Of a stretch of DNA of 64,000 nt, positions 1-12,340 are shown in pieces. The position numbers and the translations under genes were made by a program. A model generated the notes under the pieces. It ran no database searches. It was not told the DNA's origin and saw nothing but the letters and a program-made list of their open reading frames with translations. Positions within the stretch are counted from its first letter, which is position 1. The number at the start of each line of letters is the position of its first letter. Source of the stretch: Fasciolopsis buskii (taxonomy: Eukaryota; Platyhelminthes; Trematoda; Plagiorchiida; Fasciolidae); assembly GCA_008360955.1 (NCBI GenBank), contig LUCM01007949.1, positions 105,937 to 169,936 of the forward strand, in the 5' to 3' direction.

Positions 1-333
1 CCTTTGTTGCATTCAAACAATATAACTTGCAGTGTAGGACTGGAATGCAACCACAGAAAAATCTTTGCGAACAATTACCTAGCTTTGAATTAAAGCCCCC
101 TGCTCGGAATACCACATCGCCTCTTGTTATCCTGTGAGCGTAAACCACATTGCATTGTATGTTTGCTTTCCGTTTTCCATGTCTTCATTGTGCCTTCCTG
201 GCCTAATTTTAATGTTATCTTGCGCATGACTCTCGTATGTCGAGAGATATACAAAAAGAAACAAGCCTCCCAAATCACTAGAGGTCGCTTTCACCCCCTG
301 TCTCTTCGATTCACATAGTCCGTATTTCCATGT
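1..333. other. Unclassified repeat-like DNA
   Basis: No supportable gene. Positions 213-259 hold a unit (TTGCGCATG, then TCTCG, then GAGATATA) resembling part of the repeat at 334-408, so a decayed array of this repeat may begin here. I see nothing else. Confidence 0.3.
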
Positions 334-618
334 GCATCATCTATGTAAAAAATTGATCTTGCCTTGCGCATGCATCTCGCAATCGAGAAAATATACATTA
401 TCATTATCCCTTGCCATATGTGATTCGCAAATGAGCATGCCATTCGTCTGCACGCACCCTCTTATCTTGACGCTTTCTGAAGTGGGCAAGGCTTTGACAT
501 AATCCTTCGCTCCCCTGCTAAATTTTAAGGTGCCACAAATGGGTCTTTTTGGTGGATCAAATCCATAATCAACCGTCATGGCTTCAAAAACCCGCCCTCT
601 ATCTACGATAAAATCCAC
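334..618 (-). pseudogene. Decayed coding repeat, copy A
   Basis: A - strand reading frame (618 to 337, 93 codons) ends in peptides such as DNDNVYFLDCE and HAQGKINFL. The stretch 334-408 is nearly identical in DNA to 5049-5126. The weaker similarity upstream is visible as protein: VKIRGCVQTNG here against ERVAANVKTGA in copy B, with the same spacing to DNDNV. Shared spacing at peptide level between two diverged copies suggests both descend from one repeated protein-coding element. I do not recognise the protein. The frame is open here but has stops in copy B, so it is called a remnant and not a gene. Confidence 0.4.
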
Positions 619-1829
619 TGCCTGATATCTCCCATTATCACGTGACCGATGTGCACTAGCGGGATCTACGTGAAATCGGTCGTTAATAAGCGCCCCTCAA
701 AACTACACCTTCGAGCAATCCGCCCTGCCAGCCTTTTCTTTACTTACGCCACTCAACTTCCTGTCCAAGCTCTTCACCGCAAAAATGTTATTAATTTCTC
801 TGAGACTAAATCCGCTGATGGCATTGACACCCCTCATCCACGTATGCACACTGCGAACTCGGTAAAGCTAGGATTTTGCCTTCATTGGCTGAAACCAGTG
901 TCGGCGTAACCAGAAGAAATTCGCTCCTTTTTGCCTGTCCAACCACCCCGCATGCAAGCTCATCTAAATTTTCTATCTGTAGCACACCAAGCTAAGAGCT
1001 CCGTCGGTATGACCACGCAGGTACTCGCCGCCCCACGGATGCTTTATCATGCCAGTCACCTCAGCTACCCCATCCCAGTAAGGCCCTCAAGTATGTTCTC
1101 GTCCTTCTGTCAAACGACAGCATGGCACCTGGCCTGAATCAATTAGATCCCGCACAAAGCGCATGCCACTCACTGATTCAATTAACCGCACAACCCCGCA
1201 CATCAATAGCCATCCTGCTAATCCAGTAGGCCAAACGCTCTGCATACCTTGACTGCCTGGCACCCTCGGCACGCCCAACTGGAGTAAGCCATCTTGGTAT
1301 GAGCTCTGCCAAGCCGAAGGGTACACAAACATACGGCGGCCAACTAACTGCAGCCTACAGTCACGAGTTGATTGGCCCACTGTATTCATGCCTCTACCCT
1401 CTTTCGGTAAAAGAAGTTGCTACCTTCCAGTATGAGACCAATGCCCATCCATATTCAGCATCTCCCGCTTATCCTCCCCACCACGACCCACTTACTAGTC
1501 AACTTTATTTAGTTGCATTCCTCCACTCCAATGCCCCTTTCTTATTACTGCACGCCCAAATCCTAACCCAACTGCCAGTATCCTCATCCCTATGCACGAT
1601 TTAGCTCTGGATCCCATCAGGCTACCTGGAAAACTCTAAATAACTGTAGTTCGCCCTTTGATCTGTCCGCGATAAACCCTCTTTACCCATGCATGAAGAC
1701 CAAATTGTGTCTTCCTGTATGCCGAATCCTTGGGACAAAATCCCTGACGCTCTGCGAGCCCTTGATTAGTCTGGCTTCTTTTTATCGCCTGAGGCGCAGA
1801 ATACGGCGGACGATCTGTACGCAAAACGT
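619..1829. other. No recognisable gene
   Basis: C-rich, moderately GC-rich sequence with only short random-looking frames. It may contain the eroded 5' part (endonuclease region) of the LINE that follows, but I could not find a convincing endonuclease motif. Confidence 0.3.
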
Positions 1830-3635
1830 TATTTGATCATTAATGATCTACCCACACCGATCATTCAACATAAACCCAAAAGCACTGCTAAGGTTTTTCA
1901 GCTCCAGATGAAAATTCTGAAGGCTCAGAAAATCTTTAATAAACCACGAGACCTTCTGCAAAAAAAGTTTCTTATCGAATCTGAACCACGGTTCAAAAGG
2001 CGGAAAATGTCAGTTATTTGATGGATTAACCCAGTTCGGAAGGCTTTCCACGTTTTCATAGCTCGTTAGCGGCCCAATTTGTGGGTCAATCCGACATTCA
2101 TCATATTCAACAGCTTACGCTTAGGGTCCCCTGGTATTCATTGTGGGAGCATTTATTACATATTTCTCCTCTACTCTCATTAATAACAATCCATCAACTT
2201 CTGAAACCAAATCCATGCTGAATTCCGTTGGATTATCCTCCATTTTATTCAACGCTGCTGGCATCTTGCGAGCGAGGAAATGTGTCGAACCATTCTACCG
2301 GTCCCATTTTCACCGCTGTTCCACATCTTCCGCTGCTGTTTCTAGATCTCATCTCGCTTTCCATGATTGGCACTAATTTCCCGTCACAATAGAGGACCTC
2401 GATTATTGCTTGACCCCAAGAACGTTTGCCTTATTAAACACACTCAATTTCTATCAAGCTTATCAACCCTTCCCAACACAGCTTCCTGAGGGGCGATCTT
2501 GCCTCACCTGTCAGTTTGATTTATTAAACCTGGTAACCCGTAGTTCTGACTCCCACCGATGGATGCTCATAATCTTTCTAGACGAGTCAAAAGCGTTTGA
2601 CCGCGTTTCCCACTCCCGAATCCCGGCCTTAATCGGGACTTATGGAATAAGAAATCCCCTCTTATCTTGGCTATCATCCTACTTTTCCGATTGCTCTCAG
2701 GTAGTCAATATTAACGGTTATTTTTCCCAGTCCTCTGCTATTACCAGTGGGGTCATTCAGGGAGCCTTCTAGGTCCCCTCCTGTTCCTGCTATACATTAA
2801 TGTTATCTTTATATTTATTCGTCATGACACGCCATTCCTGTTTGTCGATGACATTAAAATAGTCTACTCTTTTGAGGCTGCTTCATTTAGCTCCACTCTT
2901 GCACTTATCAATGAAGATCTAGAGTCTCTTGATAACTGGTGTTCCAAGTGGCTTATGAAGTTCTCTGCTGACAAAAGCTCTCTGATAACACATAAATGCC
3001 ATGTTCCTCCGGGCGCCCTCTCCATAAACGGCATGCCAATCCTTGTATCACACATAGTTAAGGACTTAGGGTTGCAATAATCCTGCTCTTTCAAATTCCA
3101 CGAGCAGGCCCACTATCAGACCGCTATAGCTAAGAGAACCACCACAATGATCTTAAGGCCATTCAGCAGATATATCAACTTCAAGTCCCATGTAAGGTCC
3201 CACCTCGAGTACCGCCCGATTATCTTTACGCATATGCGTAAAGTCGATCGAATTGCGATCGAGAATGTGCAGCGTGCATTCATCAGAAATCTCCTAGGTC
3301 CCTCATTTAGCTTAAACTACAGGGCCAGATGCGAGCTGCTTGGACTTGAACCATTGTGGCTTCGTCGAGTCAAATTAAACATTACATTTCTCTTTAATCT
3401 TTGCCATAGTAATGTCCACTCTACTACAAACGTCACACGCGACGCCGATCGTCCCCCATATCCAATTCGTAGTAGATAATACTCGTTAAGAATACCCCTG
3501 ACTCGACTATCGATCAGGGCTAAATTCTTCACAGTTGCCTACTCTAAATTGTGGAACAAACTCCCTAATTCCCTGCGGTCGTGCCCAAATTTAGCCCAGT
3601 TCAAAGCCCATCTGGCAAAGCTACTGGATGTCTAG
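1830..3635 (+). mobile_element. Decayed LINE (CR1/Jockey-like) reverse transcriptase, + strand
   Basis: A non-LTR retrotransposon RT broken by frameshifts and stops. Reading along the + strand: an RT N-terminal block ending near NFPSQ (about 2290-2385), the GRSCL block (about 2490-2510), the finger/palm motif DESKAFDRVSHSRI (about 2580-2625), SWLSSYFSDCSQVV, and SGVIQG (about 2750-2765). A TAG immediately follows where families of this type usually read GSVLGP. The catalytic FADD box reads FVDD at 2841-2852, so both aspartates are kept. The C-terminal part (3147-3635) has QRAFIRNLLG, RCELLGLEPLWLRR and a terminal LWNKLPNSL block typical of CR1/Jockey ORF2 ends, closing with a TAG near 3633. 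Clade assignment is by motif recall only. The element cannot be active. Confidence 0.8.
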
Positions 3636-3639
3636 TTTT

Positions 3640-5048
3640 TAATTAACCTGACACGAGCTAACATTGGACTAGACGAGGCTTACGAACATGGGATAGAATT
3701 TTAGTTTGTGACCGATTCTTTGCTGAGATCACCATCAGGGATTCGGCTTCACCTCTAACTTCTTCACTTTATCACACGTCCCCACTAATGTACTTTTTGA
3801 CCTCCCTTGTAGTGATGTACCCTCTTCACCAATGGCCTGAGCAACTAACTCTCAAAATTCTCCCAATGTGGGTAGACGAAAATGTCAGCGTACTTATTGT
3901 AGGATCCATGCTCTGATCACATCCTGTGATTTTAAACACCAGCCTGTGTACCTCTCGCTCTTCTTGCCATCTTATCCTCTTCACTGACTTGGCGGAGCTG
4001 AGTAGGTCGTTCTTGGCAGCCCCTAACATTTATCTACGCCTAAAACTGCTACCGTTGCTCATTCTAGAATAGATGCACTATGGTGTAGGTATGTTGTCGC
4101 GATCCAATAATCACCATAACCCCAAGCTGGCACCCAAGCCAGACTACTTCTCTCTTGCTTTTCAGATGTCGCAACCGCAGCAGACGTTCTGCTAACGCTT
4201 CTGTCCTCGTATTGGCGATTCTTAATCTGATACTGTATCATTCCTGTTTTGGCACGGTGAACGGTAACTACGCGGATTGTCGCACTGAATGTCTCAACTC
4301 GCATTTCTGAGATCGATTAAAACCGCGATTGCTGCTGTCTCCGGAACGACTTACGCGCCTCATATCCCCCACCCGTACTGCTGACTAAGATCCAAAGCTG
4401 CGACGACAGAGATAACAGCATAGAGGACATCCTTGGCTAGTTCAAGGAATGTTTTTGCGCAAAATTCCTCTTATTCGACGCACCTCCCGGTAGAGCTTAC
4501 TACCATTCGCGTGTAAATACAAACACCATTCTTTGGAGTTCCACATCCGAAGCTTCTTAAATTTCCTTCAGACAGTTTCAGACAATCTTTCAGCGTTTTC
4601 GGTCGATTTTGTTTTCAAATACGTGTCTTATCCACGTTGCATGAAGTTGCGCCTGGTTTTCACTAATTCCATTCAACTATCTTATTAACACTGCTTCTCC
4701 TCTCTCCAGCACAAGGATTCCTTTCATCACGTAAAGCCCCTGTCGTTTGGTTACTCTGGCCATATCTCGAGATCCGCCGTTGAGCTCCGACCAAGTTTAG
4801 CGCCGGCAACGTGCACATTTGGTGCAACTAAACACGAAATGACTCGTAACCAGCTGCCCACAAACAGTCCCAGGAAACTCTGCTTGGTTTGTAAAATTGT
4901 TTTTCTAGTTTTCGGTTGTCACTGGCATACGTGTGCTTTCCCCATTGCGTTGCAGCATCTCATATCACTCTCCAGTGCGCTTTTCTAGTTAGTGAAGTTT
5001 GCACTAATCCTGCTTTCTCTCGTGATTTCCGTTAATCGCATTTCCTAC
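3640..5048. other. No recognisable gene
   Basis: About 1.4 kb with only short frames on either strand. It may include the 3' UTR of the preceding LINE. No terminal poly(A) or microsatellite tail marks the element end clearly. Confidence 0.3.
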
Positions 5049-5430
5049 GCATCATCCTTGTAAAAAATTGATTTTGCCTTGCGCATGCTTCTCGAGAATC
5101 GAGAAATACACAACATTATCATTATCGTATCATGAGCCAGTCAAATACGATGACCGCGCCTGTCTTGACGTTCGCCGCCACTCTCTCATTGAATTTTGCC
5201 CTCAAAACACGAATTTTTAGTGCGCATAAACAACTTGTTCTTCGCACAGGGCCACTTGTGTTTTCCCTTTGGAAGACGTATTTAATCTTCAAAAACTGTT
5301 CATTTTGTTCCCATCTGCTAACCACCTTCTTTTTTGAAACTGTAGTACATTTGCAGCACTCGATCGCGAAACCAAGCGTGCGCCTCCAACTGTTCAGAAA
5401 CACCTCTCTAATTAATGAAAATTGCTTCAT
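5049..5430 (-). pseudogene. Decayed coding repeat, copy B
   Basis: Direct-orientation partner of 334-618. Positions 5049-5126 match 334-408 with only small differences, including a shared run translating to HAQGKINFL on the - strand. The adjoining - strand frame (5430 to 5122, 102 codons) aligns loosely to copy A with conserved spacing but is separated from the shared peptide by stops. The pair flanks the LINE remnant at a distance of about 4.7 kb. Protein identity unknown. Confidence 0.4.
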
Positions 5431-7559
5431 TCATTAGGGGAAACCCATGAGAGTTCAAACTGAGAGGGCAATAGACAGAAATCAAGATCATCTCCAGCTG
5501 TTACAATTTATTGCTAATCCATGCAGATGCATCCATATTGTGGAAAGTAAAGTGGTAGAGATTTGTAGTCCTGAAATGGCCTTCGATGTGCAATATGCGT
5601 CCGCCCCACTTGGTTAAATCCTTTTTCGAAGAAGTATGATGAACAGTAAACTGCAATTTTGCCAAAGAAAAAGGGCTGTTACCCAAATGTCACCTATTAG
5701 AATGATGTTCTGATGTCATTCTTAGACCATTATATCTGCGGCGAGTAGCATGATCTGTGTGTAGAGAGAAGGATACATAATTACATAAATGTTTGTTTGG
5801 GAACCTAGCATGCTCATGTATAAGCTGAAGTGTGCCTGAGAAGAGGGCAATAACTTGCCACGGAGTTAGTCGTAATAGGTTCCTGGTTGGCGCACCGCAC
5901 TAAAAACGAGAAATTCGGCAAAGTCGAAAATTGGTTGAAGGAAAAAACAGGCCGGACACAGGAGGGGTGAAAAAGAAACATTATGAGGTTAAACGTTTTC
6001 TGAATAAATACAGCATCATCATGATTTGGGTAGTTTTCCCATGCTCCACTACCGCAGTGCCATGCAGGATGGGCCCAAGTAACATCTATGGGGCCAGGAA
6101 TCGGAGGAAATACTCTTCCCTGTTACCACGGAATAATTGTTACTGGAAATTTGCCCTGTATGAATTCCTCTGAAATTGATAAATCCGGTCACTAAAATGG
6201 AATTAAGGAGAGCATTGAGGAGACAATTGAATATCATAGGTTGCACGTGGGGTGGAAAAGCCTTGACTCAAGATACTAGCCTAGTGATGCCGAGGGCCCT
6301 TGGATAAAAATCAGTGGGATTCTGGATGGATTATGCTAGGCCTTGAATATCTTGAGGATTGTTTAGCCGTGGAACCCAAGGTTATCTTGGTCAGTATGTG
6401 GCGTGGAACCCTCAAGAGGTTTCGAGGTTTGCCGACATTTGACTGCGAGCCCGAAAGGTTCCGTACAGCAGTTATTACTTTGTTTTGGTGAAAAGCCAGC
6501 TGACAGTTGAAATGTACAGAACTTTGGTGACCGACTGAATGAGAACTCAGGAATACTGTAGTCTTATGAGCTGTCGTCTTGCCGGAAGATGTTGACAGTT
6601 CACAATGCAGTGGAGCCTTATCAGCCTGGAGCCAAATGGATCTGAATAGTTCGGTACTGACCGTGTTCCTCTGTCTGCTATTAATGCTTGCTGCGATATT
6701 TTGTCGGGAAACTGAAACAAGGCATGGGGGCGAGGTTATCGCTGAGATCCTTTTCTAAATCTCTTGCGATGGCTCGGGAGGTGCAGCGCGTCAGCTGCCC
6801 GAAGGAACGTAGACCCAACCGAGATTCAGCCAATAAGCTCAAGAAGGTTGAATACAACTTGGATGGTTGCGTATCGAACCCGCCTCTGGGATTCTGTTTC
6901 TACAAAATCAACGAAAGTGCCTGTTACTTCAAGATTTGTCGGACAATGGACTACCGAGTACTTCATGAGGTAGGTTAGGAGGGTCACCATGGAGGATATG
7001 ACCTGTGGAGGTCGACAGTTTGTTTCCAGTTTTGGTTGCCCTTCTGCTAGCTGCTTTTCGTCTGTCGCATTTAACGCCTTTCTGCGTACCGGATTTTCCG
7101 GCGTTCTTACGATAGAGTTGATGGCGGTTGAGCACTTCTATTTGTTCTGCTTTCTATCATACGCTGGATGGCTTTGAAGTGGCGTGGAAGCCATTTTTGG
7201 CGTATGCAGCAGGTAACCAACGCCCTTGATCACATGGACTATGGGAAGTATAGAGAGGGATCCGTTAAAACGTGAGGTGTGTTGGTTGCGTTTTTACTGA
7301 GCTGGGCAGAGTCGGTTCGAAAACAGCATCAAAGTATGTCGATTGTTTACCGTGCTTTCCTCAGCGTTTTAAATTAAGTTAACAGCTTGCGAAGGCAGAA
7401 GTCTAAAAAATAACCCTAGAAACAATGTAAATGGTGTGTATAGTAATGATGTTTAACCACTGGGTAAGCCCGTTGAGTTTCTGGCATATTCAGTAAATCC
7501 ATTTCATTATGCTCAATGGTGTGTCGAGAAAGTATACTGCAAGAGTGCATGCCACAGAG
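5431..7559. other. No recognisable gene; possible LINE 3' region
   Basis: GT-rich on the + strand. Because a - strand LINE RT ends around 7560, this interval is where its C-terminal domain and 3' UTR would lie. I could not match any frame to the usual C-terminal blocks, so the boundary is uncertain. Confidence 0.3.
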
Positions 7560-8790
7560 TTCGAATTCCTCTCTGTTAATCCGACATGGGTTCTCGTTAC
7601 AACAAATTGGCAAAAATGGGATACAGCTGGACTGGACACTACAATCAACGCTAGCGTTTAATGGTCACGGAAGACGTACAGGCATCTAGCTGTCCAGATC
7701 CTTAGCGTCTTAAGGAGATCTTTTGTGGGTGGGGTACCCCTTCGTCTATGCAAAATGAGTGGTCAGGTTCATCACATAATGACACCCTTGCGCATTTTTC
7801 GTGGTGCATGGAAAGATTCCAATCTACTGGAAAATGCTTGGCCCTAAGTGGGATCTGTTCCAAGAGACATTTACTGCACTTATTTGATCACGTTGTCCTC
7901 ATACATCGAAATGCTGGAGGCGGCGGACAGTAGGACGTCGTTGGTTTAGACAAGAAGTGACAGGGGGTCATGAAAAATGATTTGGTGGACTCTACAAAAG
8001 ATCTGGAAGGGTTTACAGTTGGCATTACCTGCCGTGATGGTAAAACTGCGGGCAGCACGAAAGCTATGTAGTAAGTTGAATAGAGGGCCTGTGACTCCAT
8101 GCGCCTCAACCTTGTGCAGTACTGTAGCATGCAGAACTCTGTGGAAGTCACGCAAATTCTGTGAATACGAAGTGTTAAGCCAGTAGCTCGTCACAGAATT
8201 TTGAGAGTGTATCCATGACTTTTGGCATGTTAGTGATGTAGGACTTCTCTGGTTGGAAACCCTGCTCGGAAGGAGGAAGAATCTTGTTTCATTGCAGATG
8301 AGAAGGGGTGGACTGCTTGGGCAACTGATGGAAGATTTTGCTAGAGACAATGGCGGAAATAATTGGCCGATTGCTGGTGGGTGGAGGCCTGCTACCTATT
8401 TTGTAGATTGATGCTATGATTGTTTTCACTGCATTTAATCAGAAGCGCTACTGGCCTTCAAGGCCTAAGAGAGAAGTAGTTGGAGTGAAAAGATCAGTAG
8501 TGCCTCCTTTTAGAGTGTGCGGATCAAGTTGATCGTGTTCCATGGTGAAGTATCGGTTTAGCAAACGTGGCCCCGAAGAGCTACCCTTGCGTTAGCTGGC
8601 AGGCGACACATCGTAGTGTCCAACGAAAGTGGGTGACAGATACGGAAGGATAAGTTTTGTTCGGCGTTGAATGTGATGCTGAAGTGAGAGTCAAGGGTCT
8701 CAGAGACCAAGAAGGGAAGTTTATTGGGGATCCACCTGGGTTATTTAGGGATAAGGTTGATGGAATTGGCTTTTCCAGTCGTCTCATGCC
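7560..8790 (-). mobile_element. Decayed LINE reverse transcriptase, - strand
   Basis: A second non-LTR RT, broken by frameshifts and stops, reading right to left. Ordered blocks: IIASIYKIGSRPP followed by NRPIISAIVSSKI (about 8440-8350, the RT motif 1-2 region); SEQGFQPEKSYITN (about 8270-8230); FHRVLHATVLHKVEAHGVTG (about 8160-8080); a degraded SGVPQG block near 7990 where VHQ remains; SISMYEDNVIK (about 7915-7885) in place of the YADD box; then WNLSMHHEKCARVSL and FCIDEGVP (about 7830-7740). The altered catalytic box and multiple stops make it inactive. The order and spacing of blocks are the evidence. The region 8581-8790 fits a degraded linker upstream of RT but is weaker. Confidence 0.7.
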
Positions 8791-9861
8791 CTGGTAAAGT
8801 TTGGTATTATATCGATCGCATCTGAGTATAGCCTGTCTTACGCTTCCGTAGAGGACGCACCCCGGTTACAAAAGAGGGCCAACCTCTGTTCGGTCTGAGC
8901 CAGATCTGCGGGCCTGAACTTAACATACAGCCGGGCTCCTTCATCTAATAAGAATTTTGTTGGTCGGGTAGGGAAGGATTTCTGCAACTGAGGATTTGGA
9001 TCCTTGGAACAGCTTTCAGCCGTACGGATGAGGTTTCCGAGCCGAACGGCCATCTCCACAGCGGTTGTGCTTGGGACTGAGTGGCTTAGATATGGTTTCA
9101 GGAAGTTGATTGGGAACGGTGAATAGCTCTTTTAGAGGGCTGAACAAATGCGAGTGCGCTAGAGGTTGGTGGCAAGATGGTAAAATATTTAATGCCTTGA
9201 AGTACCTGTTCGCTTTGAACCTAGTGAAAGTAGGCAGGGGATTACACCAGCGATGTCCTACTCGTTAGTTATAGCCAAATTCAACGGGAATCGGTTTGGT
9301 CCCTGCAAAATATGGTGTACCGTTTTACGTTTTAAACCCATGGTTATTTGGGAGTAAGTTTTACCAAGGGCTTTCCATAGGCGGGCTAGGACAATGGGAC
9401 TTGGACGGGCCAATGCTGGGCGATTTGAAGCGGACAGCGATTGGGAGAAAAATAAAGTTTTCCTGGCGCGCTGATGCACCAAGCTAATTCAGTAGCAGAT
9501 TGTCTTATGTATTGGAATCGGAAGGTCTTTAGGTTGAAACGAAGAGCAGATTCGAGGAAAAAGGAGAACGGCCTTGCGGAAATAAGGTGGACATTTTTAA
9601 ATCAAGAGGTTCCTAACCAATGAAGGGATGGCTGCCGCCGTAACATTTCGTGGCTCTTCTAGCCCAATTTCTGCCGAGTATTATCATATAACAGCTGAGA
9701 AAACGGAGAGCGATATTTCCGAGTTAATAATATCAACAAACGTCGGATTTCTGTGAATGCAATTAGACGGGATTCGTTATCAAGGAAAGCTATTCACTGG
9801 CCTAGTTGCACAGGCGCAGTTCTGCGGCAGAGCTGCCCGCTCAATGTGCACCGGTCAAAAT
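8791..9861. other. No recognisable gene; diverged Gypsy flank at right end
   Basis: No gene found. The last part (about 9790-9861) is a diverged homologue of 18031-18125 in inverted orientation: the sequence CCGGTGCACATTGAGCG on the - strand corresponds to CCGGTACACATTGAGCG at 18066. Similarity between the Gypsy copies therefore continues past the sharp end of the near-identical arm. Confidence 0.4.
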
Positions 9862-10369
9862 GGGCAGGGCTGAAGATGAGTTTCTGACCTCAGGTTCTCT
9901 TCCTGCACCGGTGTGTGCACTATGTCGACCAATTGAGTGATGGCTGTCATGCCGGAGTAACTAAAGCTGCCTCAGTCCCGGGGGTTCTTCTGAGAGAGAG
10001 TAAGGAAAAGCCGTTGTGAAAACGGTGCATGTGCACCCGTGGATATTTGACTTGGTGACGGGCACTTAACAGCTTTCGGTGAGGCCCTTGTCGGTGTGAG
10101 ATGGGGGCGACAGGTCTAACGGCGCGTAAATTGTCACCCTGTTAGGTATGATTGTCCTTACAACGGGAGAGTGTTCAACCGTCTGGGGTGAAAATAGCAA
10201 CAAAATCAGAAAAATAAAGAGTTTGCTTTACTTTGCGGCCGCTGCGACTGCCTCGCATATACGCTACTTTTTGGTGCGATTGGTTGTGCTGTGGGTTTGG
10301 CCCCACCGGGTGTCTCCACAGGCGGCGCTGGTAATAGCTGGATTCGACAAGGTTGGCGAGCCTAGTGAG
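9862..10369 (-). mobile_element. Gypsy post-integrase sequence, - copy
   Basis: Non-coding part of the identical arm downstream of pol. It should include 3' UTR and possibly LTR sequence, but no second copy of an LTR is evident upstream of this element, so LTR limits cannot be set. Two base differences from the other arm are visible here, at 9933 and 9975. Confidence 0.5.
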
Positions 10370-10966
10370 ATGAAGGGAGTCCGTCGTTCAATCCGCATTC
10401 CACAGTGGCAGGTGTGATACCATCGACAGACATTGTGTCCTGTCCGCCAGAAACGTGAAAAATGGTTTTAAGACCTCCTACTAACACGCGAAGCGAACCG
10501 GCACACGGTGGTTCCAGTGATGGTCAAACACCATCAACGCGCACGAAGACATGAACTGAAGTGTTCAGCACATTTGGAATGTAGCCCGGATTGGCATGAC
10601 GCGTTTCCATGTGTTGTGTGACACGTTCTGCAGAGTCACCGTAATTGAACTGCTTAGGTCTCGACGGAGCCACCAGCGCCCCGGGAAGCAGTGTGCAGCC
10701 GAACGCAAGCTCATTTGGTATGGTGCGCATTTTTTCCTTAAACATCTCCAAAGGATTACAAGTGCTAACTGTAGTATTCCACTCCAAAGCGGGTTTGCCC
10801 CGGTTTGCACAGCGGCTTTTGGTTGCCGGTGAAATCTTTCCACCACACCATTAGCTTGTGTGTGGAAGGCAGTCGTTAGGACATGCTTACACCCAAGTGT
10901 TCTAATCATATTTGAAAAAGCCCCGCCGAAATGTGAGCCTCGGTCGGTGGTCGCTATAAAGGGCAA
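10370..10966 (-). pseudogene. Gypsy integrase core and C-terminus, - copy
   Basis: The frame 10966-10565 holds TTDRGSHFGGAF and NGVVERFHRQ. These are the second catalytic Asp and the Glu of the DDE triad, 35 residues apart. The frame then shifts to a second one (10787-10524) with EKMRTIPNELAFG and LPGALVAPS, ending HVFVRVDGV followed by a TGA where the family normally continues. The same frame carries on past the stop to a MSVDGITPA block near 10440-10410, the usual end of pol. Identical in sequence to the + copy. Confidence 0.8.
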
Positions 10967-11554
10967 CTAAATATGCTTACCCCGCTTGGAAAAGAGTCCT
11001 TCGCGGCCGCTTCTGACGTAGAGTAGTGAATTAGTACGGTCTGTGGCCAGCGAGTAAAACGGTCTACACAGGTCAGTACTTAGAAGCATCCGTGAGACGG
11101 TAAAATGGCCTCACGAGATCAGCATGTACGTGGTGAAGAAGTATCGCGGGTTCGGGAACCGAGCCAATAGATTTTTGGTATGCCGATGGGCCTTTACTCT
11201 CTGGCATTAGAGGCAGGCGCGACACCACTGGGGCACGTCACATTTAACGTTGAACCACACGAAACTAGCCTCACCAAAGCAGTCACACCCGGTTGGCGAA
11301 CTTGTGTAGCCCCAGAAGTGAGGGAAAACGGTGAGTTGCTGGAACCAGCGGCGCAGGACGAGCTCGCAAACAATCGTATTTTGCGGCGCTGTGATACGTA
11401 TGATGGCTAAGTTTAAGCAAATGCCCCGTCGAAATTTTTTGATATCAGGAGCCCTCACTTGGACCCGTTCCATCGCATTGGAGTCCATGCTCGTTATTGG
11501 GGACAAAGGATGCTGGCATGTACGAGAAAGTGAATCAGCGGCGGAGCTTTCTGC

Positions 11555-11941
11555 CCCAGAGAAATGTCGTATGTCCACAGTGAACTGTAAAACAAAGTTT
11601 GAGCGACGGATCTCGTGTGGCGAGCATCAATAAGGGACTGAATGCCGCCCGTATATTAGCTGTTTGTGATCTGCAGACACCTCTAATGGGCCATTCTCTA
11701 ATGTGCGCCTGAAGTGCTGGACAAATAGATAGATGGCGAGCAACGTGTTGTATCTAGACTCTACCGGCTGCATTTGCTTAGAAGAAAATGACAAAGGCTT
11801 CCGATAATCCTCGGTGTGCTGCTGAATTACAAATTCGATTGCAGTATTTGATGCGTTGGTTATCAGAAATATAGGTGCTGAAGGGTCAGGATATGTCAGC
11901 AGCGCTATTTTGGTGATAGCCTTCTTAATGAAAATGAACAC
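11555..11941 (-). pseudogene. Gypsy RNase H, - copy
   Basis: The frame 11941-11627 contains FLITNASNTAIEFVIQQ, PLSFSSKQMQPVESRYNTLL and LEVSADHKQLIYG, the standard order of Gypsy RNase H blocks. DIRHFSGAESSAADSLSR follows in another frame from 11578. The first catalytic aspartate of the usual D-A-S block is asparagine (TNAS). The + copy has the same change, so it predates the event that made the two arms alike. Confidence 0.8.
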
Positions 11942-12025
11942 CTGTTTAGCAGCCTCGGGGAACGCAAACTTAAGCTTGACTTCCCGCAGCAGGTCTCGCT
12001 ATTACGGATAAAATGCCGATGGAAG

Positions 12026-12340
12026 TTAACCAGGCGGAACAGTTGTCGTAATTATCCGTAAGAATGAGGTTCTGGTCAGTACCGAGTAACAATGACCCAA
12101 TCCGGCATTGCGGCTATACCTGAGGACGAGGTGATATGAGTTAATTTTGTAACAGCCATGTTTGCTAAGGCTGTTGGAAACAGCATGTAGTTGAGCGGAG
12201 TTTTGCTCATCCGAGTGGCCAGCAGCTAAGAAATCGTCTAGATAGGCAAACACGCTCTCTGAACCTCATGCGACCTTGTGCATAAAGCTTATGAAGGTTT
12301 GTGGCGCGTTGGTGAGCGCGAAGGGCATCCTCACGAACTC
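12026..12340 (-). pseudogene. Gypsy RT catalytic core, - copy
   Basis: EFVRMPFALTNAPQTF (12340 to about 12290) matches the RT palm block. After a stop comes FAYLDDFLAAGHS, with the intact catalytic YLDD box at 12244-12233. Downstream the frame contains the thumb-region peptide ending in a degraded V-N-F-H-R-H-F block around 12030. Catalytic aspartates are kept but stops and frameshifts interrupt the frame on both sides. Confidence 0.8.

Larger units (their letters stand above)
9862..12340 (-). repeat. Left arm of near-identical inverted repeat
   Basis: Reverse-complement partner of 14953-18030. Coordinates mirror exactly: x+y=27293 up to the artefactual duplication and 27892 beyond it. Length 2479 bp. 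I found four substitutions (left positions 9933, 9975, 11773, 12081; right 17959, 17917, 15520, 15212), i.e. about 99.8% identity. Identity stops sharply at both ends. Confidence 0.95.

Noticed and set aside
10148..10417. 89-codon + strand frame, repeated at 17475-17744
   Set aside because: It is antisense to the integrase end and 3' sequence of the Gypsy copies and appears twice only because of the inverted repeat.
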